Shown here: piece after piece, positions 1 to 6,397 of the stretch | Numbering within the stretch: position 1 is the first letter of the stretch | How the letters are laid out: the number at the start of each line of letters is the position of its first letter | Source of the DNA: Pavlovales sp. CCMP2436 | Lineage: Eukaryota > Haptophyta > Pavlovophyceae > Pavlovales | Length of the DNA: 15,652 nt | Assembly: GCA_026770615.1 (NCBI GenBank) | Contig: MU631347.1 | Coordinates: 74,386-90,037 of the forward strand | Direction of reading: 5' to 3' | Translations under genes and position numbers: made by a program | Notes under the pieces: model-generated | Seen by the model: the letters and a program-made list of their open reading frames with translations, nothing else | The model's database searches: none | What the model was told of the DNA's origin: nothing

Positions 1-415
1 GGGGGGTGGCAGTCAGCACTTGCCACGGCTAGGAGCGTTCGGACGGGATACGCAGGCACAGCTGATATTTAGTTCTGATTATAATTCTTTCAAGTTTTAT
101 CGTCCCCTTGGTTCAGTATGAAGGCTGCAGAACGCTACAGTATCAGCTGTATCAGTATGAAGGCTCGTGGTTCATTCCAAACCAACACTGGTACTATTAC
201 TGCACACCTCGCAGAGCAGTTGCGTGGCCTTGAGCTTGGTGCCAACCTCACGCTTCAGCGCAGGCGTGCTTCCCTTGCTCAGCGCCGCCTCAAGCAGACC
301 GGCGCGACTCTCCTTCGCCTGCGGTCGAGTCCGAGAAGCACTGGTCAGATAGAGGCAGCCAGCAGGCAACATGGGAAAAGAGCTGGCGCAGGTGGGTCAG
401 CAGGGTCAGCGGCAG
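1..415. other. left edge, no assignable gene
   Basis: No recognisable gene. A plus-strand frame (118-432, 104 codons) and a minus-strand frame (172-372) overlap each other in GC-rich sequence. Neither shows a family motif. The phrase CAGTATGAAGGCT occurs twice (about 115-127 and 151-163), a short direct repeat. The stretch may be the 3' flank of the minus-strand frame that ends at 416. Confidence 0.3.
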
Positions 416-841
416 CTAAGCGGGTAGAGTAGAGACAGAGCTTCGGGCCAAAGCAGCGCGCACGTGCGTCGCGGTTTTGGCTTGATCACTAGCCTCGGCC
501 GCCTCGGATACTCGCAGTGCGTGCTCCGCGGACGCGGCGGCGAGGCGTGCAGCCGCGCCTACAGTTGCGCCCAGCAGGTCGGCCTCCGCAGTCGTCGCCG
601 CCTCGGCAGCCGTCTTGGCCCCAAGCTGCAGGTACTCGGCGAGTGCCGCCGCCGTGCGTGCTTCGCGGTACGGTTCGTCGCGGGCGCGCGCAGTCTTGAG
701 CACGCTCTGCAGCTCGCCGGCTCGCGCACAGGAGCCAGCTTCCGTGGCAACGAGCGCCCTTGCCGCTGCGAGCCCCTTGGCCAGGCGTTCATCGCTCGTC
801 TCGCTCGCGTTTGCCGCCATCTTCACACGTGAACGTAGCAC
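416..841 (-). CDS. hypothetical Ala-rich protein, possibly coiled coil
   Basis: A 141-codon minus-strand frame. I favour the second methionine (ATG at 820-818, protein starting MAANASETSDERL), because the residues before it look unlike the rest. The product is very rich in Ala with regularly spaced Glu, Arg and Leu (for example AAEAATTAEADLLGA), which suggests long helices or a coiled coil. There is no signal peptide, membrane segment or catalytic motif. I do not recognise a family. The plus strand also holds a stop-free frame (464-832), as GC-rich DNA often does. The minus frame is preferred for its low-complexity but protein-like acidic/Ala composition and its clean ATG. It could be a single exon of a longer gene. 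Upstream, on the minus strand, lies the 13-bp minisatellite at 893-1010, which may sit in its 5' region. Confidence 0.4.
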   Translation of the reverse strand: MLRSRVKMAANASETSDERLAKGLAAARALVATEAGSCARAGELQSVLKTARARDEPYREARTAAALAEYLQLGAKTAAEAATTAEADLLGATVGAAARLAAASAEHALRVSEAAEASDQAKTATHVRAALARSSVSTLPA

Positions 842-892
842 GCCTTGGGTTAGTTACTTTGATTGCCCTCGCCGGACAAACAAAATGGCACT

Positions 893-1010
893 TGTCGGGG
901 CGCTGTATCGAGGTGCTGTGTCGAGGGCGCTGCGTCGGGGTGCTGCGTTGGAGCGCTGCGTCTGGTCGATGTGTCGGGGCGCAGAGTCGGTACGCTGTGT
1001 CGGCTCGGAG
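893..1010. repeat. 13-bp minisatellite, 9 degenerate copies
   Basis: Nine head-to-tail units resembling TGTCGGGGCGCTG run without a gap: 893, 906, 919 (14 bp), 933, 946, 959, 972, 985 and 998. Unit starts match YGTCG and most unit ends match GCTG. The period of 13 is not a multiple of 3, so a translated repeat is unlikely. It lies just upstream of the minus-strand Ala-rich frame. Confidence 0.85.
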
Positions 1011-1294
1011 ATTCTGAAAAGGGGTATACATCCGAGTCGCTGCTGGAGTACTCCCCTGGCTGGGGATAGGTCTCGGCTGCAAGGGACTAGAAAATAAGTA
1101 TCAGTTTACATTGTCAAGAGCGCCCTCTTATCCATCCTTGCCATTGCTGGACCTTCCCGTATGTTTTATTGTGAGAGAAAACGAAGTTTTCATAGGTTCG
1201 CACCAGGATTTCCCGTTTGTTTAATAGTCCGGGTTTTATCCAGACATTCCTGTGACCGAAATTCTTGAGTGACCCTAGCTAAACCGTAGAGCTC
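1011..1294. other. intergenic, nothing recognised
   Basis: Mixed-composition sequence with no frame longer than a few dozen codons, no clear repeat and no motif I can assign. Confidence 0.5.
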
Positions 1295-1301
1295 CACAAG
1301 C

Positions 1302-1362
1302 GAGTGAGAGACAGCCTAGGCGGGGAGCCACTAAAAGAAGTTAGTGATAGCAGCTCTCACTC
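1302..1362. repeat. nested hairpin
   Basis: GAGTGAGAG (1302-1310) pairs with CTCTCACTC (1354-1362). Inside it, CACTAA (1329-1334) pairs with TTAGTG (1341-1346). A hairpin of similar layout lies at 1660-1685, where flanking sequence also uses CGAGTGA and TCACTCG. The two may be diverged copies of one small element. Confidence 0.6.
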
Positions 1363-1412
1363 GTGGCGTCTAGAAAGCCCCAGCGACCAAGTGAAGGCTA
1401 TCATCAGCCTAT

Positions 1413-1498
1413 GAGAGAGCAGGGATACACCAGCCAAGTGATACATTCTTTAAGGACATTAAATCTTGCGTATGTGGCTGGTGGATCCCTGCTCTCTC
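1413..1498. repeat. 86-bp inverted-repeat element
   Basis: The left arm, beginning GAGAGAGCAGGGAT (1413-1436), pairs with the right arm ending ATCCCTGCTCTCTC (1475-1498). The arms are about 24 bp with one mismatch, separated by 38 bp of AT-rich loop. The size and near-perfect arms suggest a very small transposon-like hairpin. No convincing target duplication is visible. A run of about 13 A residues follows at 1512-1524. Confidence 0.7.
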
Positions 1499-1659
1499 GT
1501 TGACTGTTCGTAAAAAAAAAAAAAGCACCTCCATTTTTTGCTCTACCATTTTACCCCATAATATGAAATGATTACAAAACGTAATTAATAATTAAATTTA
1601 AACTTAGCTCTCTCTCGGCGGTCGAGTGACATGCCTAGTAGGAAGGGTGGTCGCCGAGT

Positions 1660-1685
1660 GAGTGATAGCTGGGCATCTATCACTC
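1660..1685. repeat. 9-bp hairpin
   Basis: GAGTGATAG (1660-1668) and CTATCACTC (1677-1685) form a perfect stem with an 8-nt loop. It lies 14 bp before the first MITE. Flanks resemble the hairpin at 1302-1362. Confidence 0.6.
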
Positions 1686-1699
1686 GACACCTATCTGGC

Positions 1700-1883
1700 T
1701 ACAGAGGATCGCGGGCAATAAAAAGCTGTACCGTTAAGAAGCTGAGCCTCGTTTTAGCCTCGTTTTTTTTGCATTGTTTGTATGTAATTTAAGAAAATTT
1801 AAGCATTGTTTGCATGTTATTTGCAAAGAAGCTCAGCCTTGAAGCTTAAAATTCGCCTTTCTTATTGCCCGCGATCCCCTGTA
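1700..1883. mobile_element. MITE family A, copy 1
   Basis: A 184-bp element bounded by TA at 1700-1701 and 1882-1883. The left end is CAGAGGATCGCGGGCAAT; the right end is its reverse complement with one change. Subterminal GAGCCTCG and its partner are also inverted. The core contains a duplicated segment (GCATTGTTTGTATG-type, twice) and no coding frame. TA duplication plus long terminal inverted repeats is the usual signature of Tc1/mariner-type non-autonomous elements. The family assignment is inference, but the TA target is proven by empty sites for two other copies in this window. Confidence 0.9.
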
Positions 1884-1892
1884 CCACTCACC

Positions 1893-2062
1893 TACAGTCA
1901 TAGACAAGCATTTAGAAAGCAGAGAATCAGAGTGAGGCTCACTTTCTTAGTAAAATAAATACAAACAATAGTCACATTACATACAAACAATGCTTAACTG
2001 GCTCAAACATCGAGGCTCAGTTTCTTAATGCCGAGCTTTCTTAATGCCCATCTATGACTGTA
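1893..2062. mobile_element. MITE family B
   Basis: A 170-bp element bounded by TA at both ends, with terminal repeat TACAGTCATAGA (1893-1904) facing TCTATGACTGTA (2051-2062). It lies 9 bp after family A copy 1. The tips differ from family A, but the interior carries the same GAGGCTCAGTTTCTTA and ACATACAAACAAT phrases, so the two families share a core. No coding capacity. Confidence 0.85.
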
Positions 2063-2125
2063 TCCCCCCCCCCACACACACACACGCGCGCACGCACGCA
2101 AACTTATCTACCCCCCCCTGCCCCC
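2063..2125. repeat. C-run and (CA)n/(CG)n microsatellite
   Basis: A C-run is followed by CA and CG dinucleotide repeats and then further C-runs (2065-2125). Low-complexity sequence adjoining MITE B. Confidence 0.85.
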
Positions 2126-2165
2126 TCCCCGGCCTCCCTAGTGAGTTACACGCACTTCACCACTG

Positions 2166-2572
2166 CTGGAGCCAGTTCTCGGTGCACAGTGAAATGCTGA
2201 ACCGGAAGAGGTTTTCGTGCTGATCTATCGAACCTTGAAGATGCCGCTAGACACAATATTTGACGGGGAACAACCTCGGTATAGCGATCCGACACCTGAT
2301 TACGAAGGGAATGCCGAGAGCAGGGCCTCCAAAGTGAGGGGACGTACGTTGCCTTGGATGCTAAATTACCACCCTCACTTCGGAGGCCATTTTCTCGTCT
2401 CTGCCTTTAGAATGAAGTGTCAAACACCTTGACCGTAGTTGTTCCCTGTCAAATTCTGCGTCTAGGTGTACCTTCAAGGTCATACTAATAAAATAAGACG
2501 AAAATAAATAGAAGTAATTTAGAACTCCCCTTTCTGAAGGGGAGTTCGCTGTGCATCGGCGCCTGGCTCCAG
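2166..2572. mobile_element. 407-bp imperfect palindrome made of facing gene-like arms
   Basis: Outer arms: CTGGAGCCAG (2166-2175) faces CTGGCTCCAG (2563-2572), with GTGCACAG facing CTGTGCA further in. The main arms start ACCTTGAAG at 2232 (plus strand) and at 2480 (minus strand) and run inward: CTAGAC, TTTGAC and GGAACAAC match at equal spacing. The centre is GCCTCCAAAGTGAGGG facing CCCTCACTTCGGAGGC. Read outward-in, both arms keep an open frame: TLKMPLDTIFDGEQ on the plus strand and TLKVHLDAEFDREQL on the minus strand. The same phrase (TSKTRLDAELDEEQL) starts a minus-strand frame near 5242. The palindrome therefore appears to be an inverted duplication of a coding segment, perhaps mobilised. 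Alternatively the phrase is just the terminal repeat of an element family. A transcript would fold into a long hairpin. Confidence 0.6.
2522..2547. repeat. 11-bp perfect hairpin
   Basis: GAACTCCCCTT (2522-2532) pairs perfectly with AAGGGGAGTTC (2537-2547) across a 4-nt loop. It interrupts the right arm of the 2166-2572 palindrome and has no counterpart in the left arm, so it looks inserted or newly arisen. Confidence 0.75.
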
Positions 2573-2666
2573 CCGCTACCGAGGGCGCAACATTTCGCTC
2601 GACGACAAAACGACACTGCCGTCAGGTACGCCCCCCCTTTCTTTTTGATCGAATGACATTTATTAA

Positions 2667-2757
2667 CGCCGGGCATTAAAACTGAGCCTCACTTTTGGAG
2701 CCAGTTAAGCATTATTGTTTCCATGTAACGTAAATATTATTCTGCTAAGAAGATGAG
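2667..2757 (-). mobile_element. relic of MITE family B
   Basis: GGGCATTAAAACTGAGCCTC, then GAGCCAGTTAAGCATT and a TTGTTT/ATGTAA core, match the reverse complement of the 1893-2062 element. Clear terminal tips are missing, so this is a decayed copy. Confidence 0.6.
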
Positions 2758-2784
2758 CGTAGATAAGGGCTGTGAGTTAATGAG

Positions 2785-3012
2785 TTGTCGTTGCTGGACA
2801 ACAAAGTGACTTTCAAGGACGCCGGCGCAATCGCGGGTATGAACTGCGTATCCTCACCGAGCCCGGCACCACCGCTGACGTCGCGCACGCACGACCTTGA
2901 CAAGAAGTCGTCGCATGAGCGCAACGTGCAAATCGTCGACCTCGGCGGCGGTACCTTTGACGTGTCCCTGGTCACCATCAAAGAGCAACAGTCATGCGCT
3001 CGTCGCGGGTAA
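2785..3012 (+). pseudogene. HSP70 ATPase-domain fragment
   Basis: The frame reads [10 protein letters not shown] near its start and [20 protein letters not shown], then [10 protein letters not shown], near its end. These match the HSP70/DnaK stretch DAGxIAGxN...LDKK...[23 protein letters not shown], which holds the second phosphate-binding motif of the ATPase. Between them the family has LRIxxEP; here LRILTEP is readable only in a shifted frame, so at least two compensating indels are present. There is no ATG start and only about 65 of roughly 640 residues remain. A GTAAGC, a good splice-donor match, follows at about 3009-3014. This is probably a dead fragment, though a single captured exon is possible. 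An intact host HSP70 is not in the window. Confidence 0.75.
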
Positions 3013-3027
3013 GCATGCTTGACGTGA

Positions 3028-3273
3028 CGCAACGAGCTTGACGAAGACGACCGCTTTTGCGACGCGCACGCGGCCGCCATCTGGCACGCCGGGCTCAGCG
3101 CATGCAGCAGCGGCAGAGCCACGGGGTGGGAGCTGCTGCAGCCCTGGCGCCCCGTGTCAAGGTTGATCGAGCTGCCGCAGATGCACGCGCTCTCCGTATT
3201 CCACGCGCTCGACACGGGGCGCGAGGGCGCGCTCTCGCGCCCGCATCTGCTTGAAGTGACACGACGAGCTTGA
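3028..3273 (+). pseudogene. coding-like fragment with duplicated C-terminus
   Basis: Between TGA at 3025-3027 and TGA at 3271-3273 an 81-codon open frame begins RNELDEDDRF and ends LLEVTRRA. It contains WELLQPWRPVSRL and PQMHALSVFHALDT. No family recognised. Just before it, 3015-3041 encodes MLDVTQRA and a stop, a near copy of its own ending (LLEVTRRA and stop). The 3' end is thus a tandem duplicate with mostly conservative changes, which supports past coding. There is no upstream start codon. It lies directly after the HSP70 fragment and may be part of the same rearranged pseudogene or a separate exon. A perfect 12-bp inverted repeat (3147-3158 with 3211-3222) lies inside. Confidence 0.35.
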
Positions 3274-3805
3274 TTCGGCAAGTAGAACGAGCAGGAGCGA
3301 GCTTGGCGAGTGCTTAGAAGGGGGTTCCGTCGACTCACTGTAGGCGTGAGACATTCGGTGGCCTCCTGCATTTCGGAGAATGATTGCTCGTACTCTCTGC
3401 CCTGGCCTCGCCGCGGATGCGTGCGGGGGCGCTTGCAGCATGCCAATATTCTTCAAGAATAAAGTTTATAGAAATATACAAAGTCCTTTCTCGAGATATA
3501 TTAGAGAGTGTGCGGCTTTGACTTTCTCTTCCGCCGGATTTTAAAATAGGACTTGCGTAGAGTGTGTAAATATCTATAAAAACGTCCGGTCCCGTTCGCG
3601 GTCTCCCAGTTAAAACTAGGACCAGCTCCTAAGCCCCCGGATACCGACATCCCCGCTAAGACTGATCAGGCACACGACTCTCGACGACACTCGACTTGCG
3701 CGCTGATCAACCTCTGCTGCATCTCGCGCTCGCCTGCGCACGCACCGCACCTACAGCACGTAGTACAAGCAGAGAAAGTGAACTTTTGCGCCAGCCCACT
3801 GGGAG
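3274..3805. other. intergenic, one weak inverted repeat
   Basis: No gene recognised. TTTATAGAAATATACA (3465-3480) and TGTAAATATCTATAAA (3565-3580) are inverted repeats matching at 14 of 16 positions, and AAGTCC and GGACTT lie just inside them. This could be a ~116-bp hairpin element or chance in AT-rich sequence. Confidence 0.4.
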
Positions 3806-4438
3806 TCAAATTTCGGCCGAAAAACCCGCGCGAAATGCAAATCTCTGCCTCTTTGCTTTTGCCGTTCGTTTAGTGGGTGGGAAAGCGTGGCTTGGCGTGG
3901 CCGCGCTGCAGCGGGTAGGGCGCGTGGCCACGCGCCCACCGCCTTGCCCGTGGCCGCCGCGCCAGTTGCCGTGCGCACCGCCACGCGCGCCGCCGAACAT
4001 GCGCGCGGCGCCACCATGCAGGAGGAGGTCCGCGGCGCCACAACGGAAGAGGAGGCCCGCGGCCTCGTTCTGCTTCTCCGCGGTCTCGAGCTCCTCCTTC
4101 GTGGGCTGGTTAGCGAGATACTGCGCGCGCATGAACGCCTGCGCGAGCTTGATCGCTTTCATCAGGGAAGGCCAGCACGCGCCAATGGGTCGTCGTTGCT
4201 GAGGGTGCCCGCAAGTGGAGCGTGTCCGCCAGCACGATGAGCGTGCCCGCAAGCGAAACCGGGAGCGCCACCGCCGCTGCCGGCTTCGGCTCCGGCTTCC
4301 TCGCCGTCGGCGCGCGCGCGGCGGGCTCGTCGACGACGAGCGGGGGCACCGGGAGCGCCGGGTCCGTCGCCGGCCCATCGCCTTCACAGCCTTCGCCTTC
4401 GCCATCACGGCGTTGCATGAACCAAAATAGGTCAACAC
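3806..4438 (-). CDS. hypothetical protein region with frame conflict
   Basis: The minus strand is stop-free for 210 codons. Its second half reads like protein (LMKAIKLAQAFMRAQYLANQ, then TKEELETAEKQNEAA, then a Gly/Ala/His-rich stretch with GGARGGAHGNWRGGHGQGGG). Its first half is Arg-rich and implausible; over that stretch another minus-strand frame (4110-4418) looks better, with VPPLVVDEPAARAPTARKPE and LAGTLIVLADTLHL. Either a frameshift or an unrecognised intron near 4150-4200 would reconcile them. A candidate start is the ATG opening MAKAKAVKAMG. The family is not recognised. The plus strand also has stop-free frames because of high GC. The start lies within about 30 bp of the left boundary of the inverted-repeat element at 4426, so that insertion may have displaced its promoter. 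Confidence 0.35.
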   Translation of the reverse strand: MLTYFGSCNAVMAKAKAVKAMGRRRTRRSRCPRSSSTSPPRARRRRGSRSRSRQRRWRSRFRLRARSSCWRTRSTCGHPQQRRPIGACWPSLMKAIKLAQAFMRAQYLANQPTKEELETAEKQNEAAGLLFRCGAADLLLHGGAARMFGGARGGAHGNWRGGHGQGGGRVATRPTRCSAATPSHAFPPTKRTAKAKRQRFAFRAGFSAEI

Positions 4439-4466
4439 AGAAGTTAGGTTCGTTGGCCTTTTTCGG

Positions 4467-4637
4467 TACAGGGTATCGCGGGCAATAAGAAACCGTCGTC
4501 TTAAGAAACTAAGCCTCGTTTTTTAGCCCTTCAATCGTAATTTTAACCAAAATTTAACCATTGTTTGTATGCAATTTGCTAAGAAACTCAGCCTCAGCCT
4601 CAAATTCCGCCGTTCTTATTACCCGCGATCCCCTGTA
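4467..4637. mobile_element. MITE family A, copy 2
   Basis: A 171-bp element bounded by TA (4467-4468 and 4636-4637), with ends CAGGGTATCGCGGGCAAT and the matching GCGATCCCCTG. Interior phrases AAACTAAGCCTCG and AAACTCAGCCTC are inverted. It sits inside the left inverted end of the 4426-5424 element, so it inserted later than that element. Confidence 0.9.
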
Positions 4638-4752
4638 TCGAACAGAAATGAAGTTTAGAGATTTCGGTTCGTTTCTCGGTAGAAGTAAGGGTTGTAAGGG
4701 TAGACAACGGAGTTTAAACTTTAAAAATAGCTTGAAACCAGACACATAAAAT

Positions 4753-5304
4753 CTACAGTGGAAATGTCAGCTTCCGATTCGGAAAGCGTCTGAAAGCCGC
4801 CGCGCTCACAGCCCTGACGGAGCCCAGAGGCGGCGGGGTGAGCTGACCAGTGGACGTCCGGAGCACAGCTCGCTGGAACACATGGACATGTTGCTTGCAT
4901 GCGGCCGGCGGGGCGTTTACCGCTCGCCAACGTCGCGCATCGGCCCTCCAGGACCGATACGCGCGTCGAGGCGAGGCGTGCGGGTGTTCGAGGGCGTGCG
5001 CACCGGCGGCACGCGCGGCACGGTCGAGGGTATGGGTGGAATAGACGGTCCTGCGGTCACCGCCTCGCCGGCCCGCGCAGCGCCGCCCGAGCTCCACGAG
5101 AAGGCTGCGGTTGAGGCCCGCTTCTCGGGAAAATACCACCTTAGCTTCGGATGCTCCGTTCTCGATGATCCCGATAGAATTTTGATCCAAATTCTGAAGT
5201 TGTTCCTCGTCCAATTCCGCGTCTAGACGTGTCTTCGAGGTACTATGTACTTCAGTGCCTTTAGAGCAATGCAGGAGCGGCATGCACCAAGAAACTGGCT
5301 TCAA
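4753..5304 (-). CDS. hypothetical ORF inside the inverted-end element
   Basis: A 183-codon minus-strand frame. The first third looks genuine: TSKTRLDAELDEEQLQNLD, then GIIENGASEAKVVFS. It is homologous to both arms of the 2166-2572 palindrome; the right arm gives TLKVHLDAEFDREQL and, after a similar gap, MASEVRVVI. After about residue 70 the frame becomes Arg-rich and unconvincing. A neighbouring minus-strand frame there reads AVTAGPSIPPIPSTVPRVPP and ends MRDVGER before a stop near 4920, so a frameshift is likely. I recognise no family. Candidate starts are the first ATG (MKPVSW) or an internal one (MPLLHC). Its position between inverted ends suggests it is the cargo of the element. Confidence 0.35.
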   Translation of the reverse strand: MKPVSWCMPLLHCSKGTEVHSTSKTRLDAELDEEQLQNLDQNSIGIIENGASEAKVVFSREAGLNRSLLVELGRRCAGRRGGDRRTVYSTHTLDRAARAAGAHALEHPHASPRRAYRSWRADARRWRAVNAPPAACKQHVHVFQRAVLRTSTGQLTPPPLGSVRAVSAAAFRRFPNRKLTFPL

Positions 5305-5424
5305 GCTATTTTCGAATTTAAAGTCCCCGTTGCTACCCTTACAACCCTTGGTAGAGGGCTGCTTAGAAAAGGTGGAGCCGAAAAATGGCTACCGAATTTG
5401 TTCTCACACTCCCTATTAAGTAAG

Positions 5425-6118
5425 TAGAATATCTTAGACTCTAGTTTATTCTTTATATTAAATTATATATTATATTATATTAATAACGCCAGCTTGAATC
5501 CCAATCATAAATATATTAATCAAGCTATAAGCTAATTATAATATGAGGTATTCATGTAATATTGACGTTATCTAGCCTATATAAAGATGTATATGTATAT
5601 GTATTTATGTATGTAATCTAGTTATATATGCAACTCGTGGACTCTGGGGCTCTTTGCAGAAGTCTTATATTAATGAATGGCGGGGGTTCTGGCTTGCTGG
5701 CGGTGTTTCAAGTTCAAGTTAAGCTGACGGATCGAAGTCTTACACTATGTGATTGACCGGCGGTCATGAGTCATGACCGAAGGTCCGTCGGCTCTATGAC
5801 CGAAGATATTGTCTGGATATTCTAAATATTAACCGGTGCAATTTGACCAGTGGCCAGCAACTGGTGACAGGTCATGTAAACAGATTCTCACATTTAGGGC
5901 TGTAAATGTAATTCCTATTTATAAAAGAACAATAAAACCTTCGTTACACGAATGCGCCTCCGGCGGGGTGCCTCCGGCGGGGAGACAGTTCATTTATAGC
6001 ATCAGTATCGCCTCCCAGCCTAATTATCTGAGCTCACATCTCGATCGCGAGGGATCAGCGCGAGGCGAGTGATCGTTAGGCCAAAGCCACCGGAAGGGGG
6101 CGCGGACGGCGGCGGAAG
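5425..6118. other. AT-rich spacer with short repeats
   Basis: No gene recognised. 5450-5640 is strongly AT-rich with TATATG/TATGTA runs. ACGCCAGCTTGAATCCC with its flank (5486-5512) matches, inverted, the sequence just after the F-box gene (14150-14176). GGTCATG (5762-5768) pairs with CATGACC (5772-5778). GCCTCCGGCGGGG occurs twice in tandem (5956-5968 and 5970-5982). A 78-codon frame at 5836-6072 has no protein character. Confidence 0.6.
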
Positions 6119-6383
6119 ATCTGCTTGCAGTCATTAGCCCAACAGGATTTTGTTACTGTGCTCGAGCGGTTTGGAGATTCGATCCGTCAAATGACGGACC
6201 TCGCCCGCTGTGCTAACGCAATTGTATGTAACCAAAAAGGCATCTGACACCTGGTCAAACAGAGTCGGATCTGCGGTTCCACGTGCCGAGGCCACGCTTA
6301 TTGCTCTTCAAAATGCCCTACCAATGCATGCAAACACGGCTGCAGTAGCAAAAGCAGCCAAGACCCTGTTCATACAGGAATAA
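6119..6383 (+). pseudogene. retroelement ORF relic upstream of RNase H
   Basis: Two overlapping frames read as protein: 6119-6247 (SLAQQDFVTVLERFGDSIRQ) and 6240-6383 (AEATLIALQNALPMHANTAA, ending KTLFIQE and a stop). One frameshift near 6240 would make them one reading. No domain recognised; it could be the end of a first ORF or the region before RNase H. Copy 2 lacks this part because it begins at the base matching 6450. Position immediately before the RNase H segment is the main reason to assign it to the element. Confidence 0.4.
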
Positions 6384-6397
6384 AGGCTAACATTTAG

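Larger units (their letters stand above)
4426..5424. mobile_element. ~1-kb element with ~115-bp imperfect inverted ends
   Basis: AAGGGTTGTAAGGGTAG (from about 4687) and AAAATAGCTTGAAACCAG (about 4725-4742) on the plus strand reappear on the minus strand at the right (about 5352-5290). Farther out, the left TTCGTTGGCCTTTTTCGG (about 4449-4466) matches the minus-strand ATTCGGTAGCCATTTTTCGG at about 5403-5384. The left arm is split by a family A MITE (4467-4637), so its two halves become contiguous only when the MITE is removed. Outer limits are approximate (AATAGG at about 4426 and its partner CCTATT). No transposase is recognised. The interior is GC-rich and holds a minus-strand frame. Confidence 0.6.

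Noticed and set aside
2745..3446. 233-codon minus-strand frame
   Set aside because: It runs antisense to the HSP70 match and is Ser/Arg/Cys-rich without any motif; it is a shadow of GC-rich plus-strand sequence.
5836..6072. 78-codon plus-strand frame
   Set aside because: No protein-like character; it spans a 14-bp tandem repeat and AT-rich spacer.
6165..6195. tRNA-like B box (GGAGATTCGATCC)
   Set aside because: No acceptor or anticodon stems can be formed around it, and the sequence is open in a retroelement frame.
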